Counted from the stretch's first letter, positions 1-7,888 are shown. The stretch: 18,845 nucleotides of DNA from Actinomycetes bacterium (GCA_021827285.1 JAKAWM010000004.1:1-18845), one strand, 5' to 3'. Program-made: numbers and translations. Notes: generated by a model not told the origin, from the letters alone.

Positions 1-209
1 CCGCAGCTCATCTCTGTAATGTCTTTCAGCTTAAACACCTTTACTGCGAGCCCAATGCATTCAATGTTGCCCCCAATCGGACCTTGCAGAAGGCCGGCTT
101 CAAATATGTGTGTTCACACGAGGGCCGACCCAATCTAATCAATACCTATCAGACCAACACCATCTGGGTCTACGAGCCCGCACCATCTGGGGTTGCAACG
201 CCGGAGTGA
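1..209 (+). CDS. GNAT-family N-acetyltransferase, C-terminal fragment (5' end outside window)
   Basis: An open frame enters from the left edge (first full codon at 3) and ends at TGA 207-209, giving 68 residues. It contains CEPNAFNVAPNRTLQKAGF, which matches the C-terminal part of the GNAT fold in RimJ/RimL-like acetyltransferases: an N-x-A-x-N-x-T-L-x-K-x-G-F stretch just before the last strands. The tail after it (YQTNTIWVYEP) also fits the last strand of that family. GNAT enzymes transfer an acetyl group from acetyl-CoA to an amine; the substrate cannot be told from this fragment. The acetyl-CoA-binding loop lies upstream of the window. The gene has no start codon here because it is cut by the edge, not because it is broken. 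Confident on family, not on substrate. Confidence 0.8.
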   Translation, partial: AAHLCNVFQLKHLYCEPNAFNVAPNRTLQKAGFKYVCSHEGRPNLINTYQTNTIWVYEPAPSGVATPE

Positions 210-575
210 AGGCCATGTGGTCATGGCCCCGGCACACCTGGGCCCGCGCTCTTGGTACCCGGCAGGGGGTCGGTACGAACATCGCCAAGTGTTACGGTCC
301 GCCTGCCAGGAGTAATTGGTCACAGAATTGCAAACATAATGCGATGTCGCCATATGATGGATGGCCAGCCGATCGAGCGCCGAGGCTTTGCTCGCCGACC
401 TCTCAACAATACTCGGACTGGTCGCCGGTAAGACCGAACGATCGGGGCCAGTTCTCCCTCCCCAGAAATGGCGCGCTCCTTGGAGGGCTCCGTTCGTTAA
501 TGCGATCTTCACCCAGCGTCTGTACCGTTGCCCCATAGCCTGAATGGTTCACCGGGAAGAGGTTGGATATTGACA
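210..575. other. Gene-poor stretch between the acetyltransferase and the glycosidase
   Basis: No convincing gene is seen in these 366 bases. Base composition is more mixed than in the neighbouring genes, and the long open frames on either strand give low-complexity, Arg/Trp/Cys-rich peptides without recognisable motifs. One 60-codon frame (361-543, plus strand) has no Shine-Dalgarno site but contains a peptide, AEALLAD, that is encoded by exactly the same bases in the aldehyde dehydrogenase gene; the identity covers 23 bases (378-400 versus 4453-4475). The stretch presumably holds the promoter of the glycosidase gene, but no clear -35/-10 pair was found. Confidence 0.5.
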
Positions 576-1523
576 ATGGCCCGCAGATCGCCAGGCGCGG
601 CAGCCATCGTATTGCTGGTTTCGGTGTTCACGGTGGCGCCCCCCGCGGTTGCCGCAACCAGCAGTAAACGACCCTCGCCTCTCGTGCCGCTCCCAGCACC
701 AGCGCCACTAGCCCCGCTCGACCCGGCTGCTGGCCCCGGCCAGGGCCGCTGGCACCCCGCCGGCCGTTTGGTAGACGGCCGCGCCGCCGTATACGAGACC
801 ACGCTGGTCGTCCCCGCCACCGGACAGGAGGCCGGGATCGCCTGGATGGACCCACGGTTGCTGAGGGCACAGCTCTACTCGGGGAGCGAGAGCCCAGGAA
901 GTGGGCCTTGGAGGCTGACCGCCCCGATCTCAGCGAGCGCCGCCCATACCGTTGTGGCGGCGTTCAACGGAGGCTTCAAGTACTGCTCCGGAGGCGGGTA
1001 CTACGCGGAGGGACGGCTCGCCTGCCCGCTCGCCCAGGGTGGAGCATCCTTCGTTATCTACCGCAATGGATCTGCCACCGTGGGCGCTTGGGGGCGCGAC
1101 GTATCGATGTCCAAACAGGTGATAGCGGTTAGGCAAGATGTGACCTTGCTCGTCGATGGGGGCCGGGCCGTGGCCGGCCTGGACCCTTACGACACGTCCA
1201 CGTGGGGATTTACCCTGGGTGGGATCCCCAACGTCTGGCGGGCGGGGCTGGGCGTGACGGCTAGTGGCGCGCTTGTCTATGTGTACGGGCCCGACATGGA
1301 GGTCACCCAGCTGGCGGAGCTGCTTGTCCGTGCCCGGACGGTCAGGGCGATGACCTTGGACATCAACCCGTACTGGACTGTCTTTGTCACCTACAAGTAC
1401 CGTCCCGGTCTGCCAGCGTCCCCTACGGACGGGCGCTCGATGCTCCCAGGCACGATCCAGGGCCCGGCAACCTTCTTCGACCCTTCGTGGAACCGCGACT
1501 TCATAACCATGTCTGCCCGCTAA
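576..1523 (+). CDS. Secreted phosphodiester glycosidase-like protein (NAGPA/DUF2233 family)
   Basis: The 315-residue protein starts best at ATG 576, with AAGAGG upstream and a typical signal peptide immediately after: MARRSPG, a hydrophobic core AAAIVLLVSVFTVA and a signal-peptidase-like PPAVAA. An upstream ATG at 528 would bury the signal behind 16 residues. A Pro/Ala-rich linker follows, then the catalytic-type domain with the family landmarks AFNGGFK (about residue 129) and LLVDGG (about 190), and a late MTLDINPYW. Family members (lysosomal 'uncovering enzyme', bacterial phosphodiester glycosidases) cleave sugar phosphodiesters; the bacterial substrates are mostly unknown. Export suggests it acts at the cell surface. 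It stands alone between weakly structured intergenic regions. Family fairly sure, substrate unknown. Confidence 0.72.
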   Translation: MARRSPGAAAIVLLVSVFTVAPPAVAATSSKRPSPLVPLPAPAPLAPLDPAAGPGQGRWHPAGRLVDGRAAVYETTLVVPATGQEAGIAWMDPRLLRAQLYSGSESPGSGPWRLTAPISASAAHTVVAAFNGGFKYCSGGGYYAEGRLACPLAQGGASFVIYRNGSATVGAWGRDVSMSKQVIAVRQDVTLLVDGGRAVAGLDPYDTSTWGFTLGGIPNVWRAGLGVTASGALVYVYGPDMEVTQLAELLVRARTVRAMTLDINPYWTVFVTYKYRPGLPASPTDGRSMLPGTIQGPATFFDPSWNRDFITMSAR

Positions 1524-1531
1524 AAGCGCGA

Positions 1532-1548
1532 CCGTACGGGGTGTACGG
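1532..1548 (+). terminator. Hairpin after the glycosidase gene, possible terminator
   Basis: CCGTAC (1532-1537) and GTACGG (1543-1548) form a perfect 6-bp stem with a 5-base loop, nine bases after the TAA stop. There is no T-run after it, so it may be a weak or factor-dependent terminator or only an mRNA 3'-end hairpin. Confidence 0.35.
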
Positions 1549-1688
1549 CCAGCCGAGGGGCTCCTAGTAACCGCGCTGAGCCAGGGGCACATGAACCTCT
1601 CCAGCTGCGATCCGCCGATCTGGGATCTCGATATGACAACATGGTCTCGCTCGCGGGCGATTACCGCCTGATGAAAGGGGTGCCGCAC

Positions 1689-2438
1689 ATGAAGGCTCGA
1701 GCACTGTTCGCGGAAGGGCTTGGTACCGCACTGCTGGTGTTCTTCGGGGCCGGGGCAGCCACCCTGAGCTTCGGGTTCAAGATCACCGGGACGAGCCCGT
1801 CGGCAGGCGTGGTTGCCACCGCGCTGGTTTTCGGACTGGTGTTGCTCGTACTGGTCTATGGGGTCGGTCCAATCTCGGGCTGCCACGTCAACCCGGCCGT
1901 GACAATCGGCTTTCTGGCGGCCCGCCGGATAAGCCTCCAAGAAGCGCTGGGCTACTGGGCCGCCCAAATTGTTGGCGGTATCGCCGGGGCGGCTGGCCTC
2001 TACGGCATCGTCCACAGCGCCTCGAACTACCGCGCCAGCATGGGGCTCGGCGCCGATGGCTACGGGAAGGCCTCCATGATCGGAGCCAATGCCGCGGGCG
2101 CTGTCGCCGCTGAAGTGGTCCTCACCTTTATCTTCGTTTTCGTGATCCTCGCCGTGACGAGAAGGGCGAGCAATGCCACGGTCGCGGGGCTTGTCATTGG
2201 CCTCGCGCTGGCGCTCGTTCACCTCGTCGGGATCCCCATCGACGGCACCTCGGTCAACCCCGCCCGCAGCCTCGGCCCAGCACTGTTCGTAGGCGGCGTT
2301 GCCTTGAGCCAGCTGTGGGTGTTCCTGGTCGCCCCACTCGTCGGGGGCGGCCTTTCGGCTCTCGCCTACCACTTCTTATATCCCAAGGGTGAGCAAGAGG
2401 CATCCGTTGAGCCGGCGCCCGAGGAGCAGGCCCGCTGA
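1689..2438 (+). CDS. aqpZ: Aquaporin of the MIP family, AqpZ-like
   Basis: A six-helix channel protein of 249 residues. ATG 1689 is chosen because AAAGGGG lies about 8 bases upstream; the in-frame ATGs at 1641 and 1671 lack such a site. Both half-helix signatures are intact: NPA at residues 68-70 (in GCHVNPAVT) and NPA at 190-192 followed by Arg193 (in GTSVNPARS). The selectivity-filter residues of E. coli AqpZ (Phe43, His174, Thr183, Arg189) have clear counterparts here as Phe48, His178, Thr187 and Arg193. That set is typical of water-selective rather than glycerol channels, so it should move water across the cytoplasmic membrane. The last 17 residues are a Glu/Pro-rich cytoplasmic tail. It is monocistronic and convergent with the LarA-like gene. 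A strong call. Confidence 0.9.
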   Translation: MKARALFAEGLGTALLVFFGAGAATLSFGFKITGTSPSAGVVATALVFGLVLLVLVYGVGPISGCHVNPAVTIGFLAARRISLQEALGYWAAQIVGGIAGAAGLYGIVHSASNYRASMGLGADGYGKASMIGANAAGAVAAEVVLTFIFVFVILAVTRRASNATVAGLVIGLALALVHLVGIPIDGTSVNPARSLGPALFVGGVALSQLWVFLVAPLVGGGLSALAYHFLYPKGEQEASVEPAPEEQAR

Positions 2439-2474
2439 GCGGTCCCACCGTGTAGCCCTCAACGGTCACTCTAA

Positions 2475-2497
2475 GGCCAGCCGCAAATGGGCTGGTC
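2475..2497. terminator. Inverted repeat between convergent genes, possible terminator
   Basis: GGCCAGCC (2475-2482) and GGCTGGTC (2490-2497) pair over 8 bp (one G-T pair when read as plus-strand RNA) around a 7-base loop. It lies between the aquaporin stop and the end of the oppositely oriented LarA-like gene. No T-run on either side, so the call is tentative. Confidence 0.3.
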
Positions 2498-2572
2498 ACA
2501 CGCGCCATCGTCGTGCCGGCCGAAGCGCCCGGTTGGGGTGAAGCGGAGGCCTTGGGTCGGACGGGCCGGGAC

Positions 2573-3865
2573 CTATCGGCAAAAGAAGTCGAGGTCCCCG
2601 ATCCGCAACAAATTGCCAGCTCGGTCGAGCTCAGCTTTGCTGCCCGCCCCCACGACCGCGTAGCCAGAGGACAAGGCCTCGTTTAGGAGAGGCTCCGACA
2701 CGGCAACGTGGTTGGTGCCCAACGTACTTTCCATGGCGACCATCCGGGGTAGGCCACGGCCGCCGCTCGTGATGGAAGAGACGGCCAGGGCCAGCGCGTC
2801 GAAGTCGCTGTTGACGACTACGGGCAGCTTCGCCCCTGCCAAGGAGCGCGAGGCCTTGGCGTTCGCGTACGTGGCCTCCCAGTCGATCTTGGAACGCAGT
2901 CGCTCGGTCACTATGTCAGCGACCCCAACGCCGATAGCGTTGCCGAGAGAGCCTTCGGTCAGGTCGAGGACGGCCAAACGCTGCACTTGGGTCTTTGCGG
3001 GGAGCGGGTGACCGGGGAACCTCCCGGTGACGTTGGGGTCCATACCCGCGCCGGAGATGGTCTTGCCCATCTCCCGCAGCACGAGCACGTCGAGATCAGC
3101 AAAAGGCAGCCGGGCGAAGTGCCCCCAGGCCTCCGCCAACAGTGCCTCGTCGCGCTGGAGGATGAGCTCGCCGGCCACTACCTCGGCGCTGTGCAGCCTG
3201 TGCCATTGGTCCTCGATCACGGCAGCACCAAAGGGTACAGACAGCCGGACAAGAACCAGCTCGAGCGCCTCGGGGAGGATGTCGGCGAAGGCGCTGAACC
3301 CGGCTGCGTGCAAACTAGCGGCCCCCTTTTCCTTTCCCAGCCCTATAGTCAGCATCTTGGTCAGGCCGCTCTCGACGGGAGCGCGGAAATCGGTGTGCGG
3401 CTTGACACGGTTTACGGGCACTATAGCGTCGCAACCCAACGCTGCCTGCGACAGGTAGACGGGCTGCCCACCACTTAGCGTGCCAACGTGCTCGACTTCC
3501 ATAGAAGCGTCGACGTCGATCCCGAGCCGCCGCTCGTCTATACCGAGCTGGTGGAGGACCTCCAGCTGCCCGTTAGCGTCAGCGCCGCCGTGGGACCCCA
3601 TGGCGGGGATGAGGACCGGCTCCGCGCCGCGCTCACCGAGGACCATGACGACAGCCCGTACAACCTCATCAATTCGGGAGATCCCGCGGCTTCCCACTGC
3701 GACCCCCACCCGGCTCCCAGCCGCGACGCGCTGGCCGGCGATCTCGCGCAACTGGCCAAGAAAGGTGCCGAGGCGATCATCCTCCATTGGCGGGGCGTCC
3801 CGGCGAAGGACAAACCACTCAAGCTCGGAGGTGTCCCACTCCCCCGGGTTGTGCAGGTCGAGCAA
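2573..3865 (-). CDS. LarA/DUF2088-family protein (lactate racemase domain)
   Basis: 430 residues, about the length of LarA-family proteins. The start is TTG at 3865: AAGGAG sits 6 bases upstream, the best ribosome site nearby, and no ATG lies close. Recognisable blocks are AMGSHGGA (about residues 88-95), VNRVKPHTDFRAPVESGL (151-168) and IGLGKEKGA (174-182), which mark the LarA N-terminal-domain (DUF2088) family. In characterised LarA a nickel-pincer cofactor is tethered to a lysine, with histidines in catalysis and metal binding; His92, Lys155, His157 and His186 are candidates here, but I cannot align them one to one with LarA. No LarB, LarC or LarE maturation gene is in view. The gene is divergent from the aldehyde dehydrogenase, 297 bp apart. 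It may act on another 2-hydroxy acid or not be an isomerase; function beyond the family is open. Confidence 0.7.
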   Translation of the reverse strand: MLDLHNPGEWDTSELEWFVLRRDAPPMEDDRLGTFLGQLREIAGQRVAAGSRVGVAVGSRGISRIDEVVRAVVMVLGERGAEPVLIPAMGSHGGADANGQLEVLHQLGIDERRLGIDVDASMEVEHVGTLSGGQPVYLSQAALGCDAIVPVNRVKPHTDFRAPVESGLTKMLTIGLGKEKGAASLHAAGFSAFADILPEALELVLVRLSVPFGAAVIEDQWHRLHSAEVVAGELILQRDEALLAEAWGHFARLPFADLDVLVLREMGKTISGAGMDPNVTGRFPGHPLPAKTQVQRLAVLDLTEGSLGNAIGVGVADIVTERLRSKIDWEATYANAKASRSLAGAKLPVVVNSDFDALALAVSSITSGGRGLPRMVAMESTLGTNHVAVSEPLLNEALSSGYAVVGAGSKAELDRAGNLLRIGDLDFFCR

Positions 3866-4162
3866 TCCTTACTCCTTGCTCTCAGTACCGGGCAGTGCTG
3901 CCCTGTTGGCCTGCTCGATCGTCGAGGGAATTTGTGCCGGTCACTTGGGTGGTCTGCTCCAAAGTCCACCGCGCTCAGGCTGCCTGACCTATAACCTAGT
4001 CGTACGCGCTAGCACGAGCGCAGGTAGATGGGATGTGAGTGCCGAGCCTTCACCGGCCAGATCTACTGGTCGTTGTCCTGGCGACAAGCGAGCTCGGGCC
4101 ACCGAAGGATGCGGCGCCATCCGGTCGCCTCGGCTCTGGCAAGGTAGGGGACTGGAGGGTAC
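3866..4162. promoter_or_regulatory. Divergent intergenic region with two perfect inverted repeats
   Basis: This region separates the LarA-like gene (minus) from the aldehyde dehydrogenase gene (plus). GGGCAG-TG-CTGCCC lies at 3890-3903, about 25 bases upstream of the TTG start of the LarA-like gene, and CTCGA-TCG-TCGAG lies at 3914-3926. Either could be an operator. A TATAAC at 3990-3995 would serve as a -10 box for the plus-strand gene, but its -35 region is poor. No regulator gene lies nearby, so the roles are inferred only from position and symmetry. Confidence 0.35.
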
Positions 4163-5536
4163 ATGACGATTGCGTCAACAAACCCGGTGACCGGCGAGCT
4201 CTTGGAGACATTCGAGGAGATTTCTGACTCTGAGCTTGGATCATGCCTGGACAAGGCGGTGTCAGCCTTCAGTCGAGCACGCGTGACCAGCTTCGGTCAG
4301 CGGGCCAGCTGGATGCGCCGAGCTGGCCAATTGCTCCAGGGAGATCAAGAGGCAACTGCCCGTATGGTTACGACCGAGATGGGTAAGACCATCGCCTCGG
4401 CTCGGGCTGAGGTGGCCAAGTGTGCTCGCGCTTGCCTCTATTTTGCTGAGCACGCCGAGGCTTTGCTCGCCGACCAACCGGTTAGTCCAGCAGCCGTCGG
4501 TGCAACCTTGGCTTATGCCCGCTACCAGCCCCTGGGTGCCGTCTTGGCCGTGATGCCGTGGAACTTCCCGCTCTGGCAGGTCATCCGCTTTGCCGCGCCG
4601 GCGCTCATGGCCGGCAATGTCGGCCTGCTCAAGCATGCCTCCAATGTCCCCCGGACCGCTCTCTACCTGGAGGAGCTGTTCAGGCGGGCCGGCTTTCCCG
4701 AGGGCAGCTTCCAGTCGCTGCTCATCGGCTCCTCTCGGGTCGGCGGCGTGGTCCGGGACGGCAGGGTGGCGGCCGTTACCCTCACGGGCTCCGGGCCGGC
4801 CGGTGCGGCGGTGGCTGCCGCGGCTGGCCAGGCGCTGAAGCCGACCCTGCTAGAGCTCGGTGGGAGCGATGCCTTCATCGTTATGCCCAGTGCCGACATC
4901 GAGGCGGCTGCTGCCGCGGCGACGGCCGCCCGGTGCCAGAACAACGGCCAGTCCTGCATAGCGGCTAAACGCTTCATCGTGCACGAGGCGGTCGCGGACG
5001 AGTTCGAACAGCAGTTTGTTGAGAAAATGGCTGGGTTGACCATCGGCGATCCACTCGATGAGACGACTGACGTCGGCCCCCTCGCCACCCGCAGCGGGAG
5101 GGACGAGGTCGAAGGCCAAGTCGAAGACGCCAGGGTCAAGGGGGCCGAGGTGCTCTGCGGCGGTGAGCGGCTGCCCGGACCGGGCTGGTTCTACCCCCCC
5201 ACGGTCCTAAGGGGCGTCACCCCGGAGGCTCGGATGTTCTCCGAGGAGGTCTTTGGGCCGGTGGCGCCCTTGTACCGGGTCGCCACCAGCCGGGCGGCCA
5301 TAGATCTGGCCAACGCCACCGCGTTCGGGCTCGGGGCCAACGCCTGGACCAACGACGTTGCCGAGCGCGAACTGTTTATCCAGGACCTCGAGGCGGGCGC
5401 CGTGTTCATAAACGGCATGGTCACTTCCTACCCGGAGCTCCCTTTCGGGGGCGTGAAGGCGTCCGGGTACGGCCGGGAGCTCTCGGCACCCGGTATCCGG
5501 GCTTTCTGCAACCTCAAAACGATATGGGTGTGCTAG
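4163..5536 (+). CDS. NAD(P)-dependent aldehyde dehydrogenase, GabD1-like (succinate-semialdehyde type)
   Basis: 457 residues, the length of actinobacterial GabD1-type enzymes and shorter than the roughly 480-500 of many aldehyde dehydrogenases. ATG 4163 follows GGAGGG closely. The catalytic set is complete: Asn134 in MPWNFPLWQ, Lys157 in LLKHASN, Glu231 in LELGGSD and nucleophile Cys265 in QNNGQSCIAAKRF. The NNGQSCIAAKRF block and GSGPAG (210-214 region) are typical of the GabD1/YneI-like branch, which oxidises succinate semialdehyde. The reaction is aldehyde to acid with reduction of NAD(P). Because a ferulate side-chain-cleavage operon lies 4.6 kb away, a role in oxidising vanillin or another benzaldehyde is possible, but sequence alone favours a short-chain semialdehyde. 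It is not in an operon. Enzyme class is certain, substrate is not. Confidence 0.88.
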   Translation: MTIASTNPVTGELLETFEEISDSELGSCLDKAVSAFSRARVTSFGQRASWMRRAGQLLQGDQEATARMVTTEMGKTIASARAEVAKCARACLYFAEHAEALLADQPVSPAAVGATLAYARYQPLGAVLAVMPWNFPLWQVIRFAAPALMAGNVGLLKHASNVPRTALYLEELFRRAGFPEGSFQSLLIGSSRVGGVVRDGRVAAVTLTGSGPAGAAVAAAAGQALKPTLLELGGSDAFIVMPSADIEAAAAAATAARCQNNGQSCIAAKRFIVHEAVADEFEQQFVEKMAGLTIGDPLDETTDVGPLATRSGRDEVEGQVEDARVKGAEVLCGGERLPGPGWFYPPTVLRGVTPEARMFSEEVFGPVAPLYRVATSRAAIDLANATAFGLGANAWTNDVAERELFIQDLEAGAVFINGMVTSYPELPFGGVKASGYGRELSAPGIRAFCNLKTIWVC

Positions 5537-5600
5537 TGCCAGTGCGCGGGCGACGGCCACGGGCAAGCAGTGCTGGCCCGGGAGGAGCAGGCGAAGACGG

Positions 5601-6635
5601 CTAGCGCCCCCCTTCTACCTTACGGCTGCGCTGCTCTTGGCCGGGCCCACCGTAGGGGTAATCGGCGGCACCGGGATCGCTGGCCCGGTTGAGGGCATCG
5701 ACCTCGTCCGCAGACAGGTCCAAGTCGACGGCGCCCAAGTTTTCCTCCAGCTGCCCCAGGGTCCGGCACCCTAGTATCACGGAGCTGACGGCCGGTCGGT
5801 CGCGCAGCCAGCTCAAAGCCACTTGAGCCACGGTGCGGCCGCGCCCAGCAGCAACCTCCTCCAGGGTGCCGAGGACGTCCCAGGTCCTCTGGGCCGCATT
5901 GCGGTTCGCGTACGCCTCCACCCCGCGTTCGGGGTTTTCCCCAAGCCTGGTGGCGCCCTTCGGCAACTCATCGCGCCGGTACTTGCCCGTAAGCCAACCC
6001 CCGCCCAGCGGTGACCAAGGAAGCAGGCCCAGGCCCTCAGCCATGCAGGCGGGTATTACCTCCCATTCGATCTCGCGAGCAAGCAGGTTGTACTGCGGCT
6101 GCAGCGTCACGGGCCGGCGCAGGTGACGGGCGTCGGCAATATCGACAGTCTTTTGCACCTGCCAACCGGTGAAGTTGGAAAGACCAACGTAGTTTATCTT
6201 TCCCACCCGGACAGCGTCGTCAAGAAACTCGAGTGTCTCTTGGATGGGAGTCAGAGGATCATAACTGTGCACTTGGTACAAGTCAATACAGTCCACACCT
6301 AGCCGGCGCAGCGATCCATCGAGGGCTCGGGTAAGGTGCCGGCGAGAAAGACCGGCATCATTTGGCCCCCCGCCAGTAGAAAACCTGGCTTTGGTGGCGA
6401 TCACGGCACGATCGCGGATCTCGGCTGGTTGGCGAGCCAGCCACCGCCCGATGATTGACTCTGATTCAGTCCCGCTGTAGACGTCAGCGGTGTCGACCAG
6501 GTTGCCGCCCGCATCGAAGAAACGGTCTAGCTGTGCGTGGCCACCCGCCTCGTCCGTCTCTGAGCCAAAAGTCATCGTCCCAAGGGAGAATGCCGAGATG
6601 GCACACCCGCTGGCACCTAGGGTTCGAAATCGCAT
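5601..6635 (-). CDS. Aldo/keto reductase
   Basis: A 344-residue (beta/alpha)8 oxidoreductase that starts at ATG 6635 (weak ribosome site). The catalytic tetrad is present: Asp48 in LVDTADVY, Tyr53, Lys82 in IATKARF and His123 in YQVHSYD. NADPH-binding elements of the family are seen near the C-terminus: VSSVILGCRTLGQLEENL matches the 'IPG..s..ql.eN' region. The layout resembles bacterial YhdN/YajO-type AKRs that reduce small aldehydes and ketones with NADPH; the natural substrate is unknown. It ends 64 bp from the convergent aldehyde dehydrogenase gene and lies 137 bp downstream of the phosphofructokinase on the same strand, so co-transcription with that gene is possible but not shown. Class call is strong. 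Confidence 0.88.
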   Translation of the reverse strand: MRFRTLGASGCAISAFSLGTMTFGSETDEAGGHAQLDRFFDAGGNLVDTADVYSGTESESIIGRWLARQPAEIRDRAVIATKARFSTGGGPNDAGLSRRHLTRALDGSLRRLGVDCIDLYQVHSYDPLTPIQETLEFLDDAVRVGKINYVGLSNFTGWQVQKTVDIADARHLRRPVTLQPQYNLLAREIEWEVIPACMAEGLGLLPWSPLGGGWLTGKYRRDELPKGATRLGENPERGVEAYANRNAAQRTWDVLGTLEEVAAGRGRTVAQVALSWLRDRPAVSSVILGCRTLGQLEENLGAVDLDLSADEVDALNRASDPGAADYPYGGPGQEQRSRKVEGGR

Positions 6636-6673
6636 GAGGTGAGCCTACTGCCGGACCGGCGGGGCCGGCAGCT

Positions 6674-6702
6674 TCGCCAGGCGTGCCTCGCCAGGCGTGC
6701 CT
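6674..6702. repeat. 14-bp perfect tandem duplication
   Basis: TCGCCAGGCGTGCC occurs twice back to back (6674-6687 and 6688-6701), with the first base of a third copy. It lies in the 137-bp space between phosphofructokinase and the aldo/keto reductase. A simple slippage product is the plain reading. Confidence 0.8.
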
Positions 6703-6772
6703 GCGGGTGCCCCAGAAAGGACGGCCGGCCCTAGCCCGCCGGGACCATCAGGGCCCGGGTTGGTGGCGAAGA

Positions 6773-7888
6773 TCACTTGGTGGCGCGATCACCGAAGCAA
6801 ACGCCCAGTAGGCGCGCCTCGAGCACCAGCGGGTCATAGGCCGGGACCAACCGTAGCTTTCCCGCGGTAGAGGCCAAGGGGATGCTGGTGACCTGAGAGC
6901 CGCGCAAAGCTACCATGCGCCCGAACTTTCCTCTCGATATGAGGGTGGTGGCTGCCGTGCCGAGCCTGGTGGCCAGGATGCGGTCATCGGGGCTGGGGCT
7001 GCCGCCGCGCTGGATGTACCCGAGAACTGTTTCGCGCGTCTCGAGGCCGGTGAGTGCCGTGATGCGCTGGGCCAGCCAACGGCCCGGCCGGGCACCGGCC
7101 TCCACCGCCTTCTTGGGCAGGGCGATCCCCTCGGCGACGACCACGATCGAATACGGCTTGCCGTCCTTCTGGCGGTGGACGAGGTAATCGGCTACGGCCG
7201 CCTCGTTCCAGGCCATCTCGGGGAGGAGGATCACGTCTCCCCCACCGGCCACACCGGCCGACAAGGCGAGCCAGCCGGCGGAGTGCCCCATCAACTCCAA
7301 GACCATGATGCGCCGATGGGAGTTGGCCGTGGTGTGAAGCCGGTCGATGGCTTCGGTCGCGATGGTCAAGGCCGAGTCGAACCCGAAAGATTGGTCCGTC
7401 CCCCATACATCGTTATCGATAGTCTTGGGCACGCCCACCACGTTTACTCCCGCTTGGGAGAGCATGTGGGCTGTCTTCATGGTCCCGTTGCCACCGATGC
7501 AGACGACGCAGTCGAGGCCCAGACTGGCAACGGTCCTTAGCATCGCCTTGGGTTTGGCGGCACCGTCCTCGCCCCTCGACCCGGCGAAGGGCTTCTCGCG
7601 TGACGTCCCGAGGATCGTGCCACCCAGGGTGAGGATCCCCGAGAGGGCCTCGTCGGTGAGCTCAACATACTCCTGGTGGACGAGACCGTTGAAGCCATTG
7701 ACAAACCCGATCACGTCCATCCCGTACACCCGGATGGCGGTCTTGCCGACGCCGCGGATGGCGGCGTTGATCCCCGGGCAGTCGCCCCCTGAGGTCAGCA
7801 AGCCGATCCGTTTTGCCACCCCGGCGGGCCGGCGCGCTCGCCGCGCCTGGTCTCGGCCGCCCGATGACTTGGCCACCATCTTCGCCAC
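6773..7888 (-). CDS. pfkA: 6-phosphofructokinase with atypical nucleotide site
   Basis: Phosphorylates fructose 6-phosphate to fructose 1,6-bisphosphate. The fold signature LLTSGGDCPGINAAI starts at residue 30 and the catalytic-base motif PKTIDND at 154-160. Compared with E. coli PfkA, Asp103 is replaced by Asn134 (GGNGT), Gly104 is kept as Gly135, Gly124 is Lys155 and Arg171 is His202 (MGHSAGW). Gly104 is associated with ATP use and Lys124 with PPi enzymes, although some ATP enzymes combine Gly104 with Lys124, so the phosphoryl donor cannot be read off with certainty. The N-terminus is uncertain: GTG 7888, ATG 7879 and GTG 7819 are all in frame and none has a strong ribosome site. GTG 7819 would begin directly at VAKRIGLLTSGG, as usual for the family, while the longer forms add a basic, probably disordered tail. 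Allosteric control cannot be judged. Confidence 0.9.
   Translation of the reverse strand: MAKMVAKSSGGRDQARRARRPAGVAKRIGLLTSGGDCPGINAAIRGVGKTAIRVYGMDVIGFVNGFNGLVHQEYVELTDEALSGILTLGGTILGTSREKPFAGSRGEDGAAKPKAMLRTVASLGLDCVVCIGGNGTMKTAHMLSQAGVNVVGVPKTIDNDVWGTDQSFGFDSALTIATEAIDRLHTTANSHRRIMVLELMGHSAGWLALSAGVAGGGDVILLPEMAWNEAAVADYLVHRQKDGKPYSIVVVAEGIALPKKAVEAGARPGRWLAQRITALTGLETRETVLGYIQRGGSPSPDDRILATRLGTAATTLISRGKFGRMVALRGSQVTSIPLASTAGKLRLVPAYDPLVLEARLLGVCFGDRATK

Noticed and set aside
361..543. Small 60-codon gene in the left gene-poor stretch
   Set aside because: No ribosome site, no recognisable family, and the second half is Arg/Trp/Pro-rich; the only notable part is the 23-base match reported as a finding.
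930..2372. Long minus-strand frame of 480 codons across the glycosidase and aquaporin genes
   Set aside because: It lies antisense to two genes with clear family motifs, has a Gly/Arg/Glu/His-rich composition without any domain, and crosses their intergenic space; a GC-driven shadow.
3480..4166. Plus-strand frame of 228 codons over the LarA-like gene start and the intergenic region
   Set aside because: Ser/Thr/Arg/Pro-rich peptide with no motif, antisense to a well-supported gene with a good ribosome site.
6773..7888. Firm call as a pyrophosphate-dependent phosphofructokinase
   Set aside because: PKTIDND alone is not enough, since the residue at the 104 position is Gly, as in ATP enzymes; PPi enzymes usually carry Asp there.
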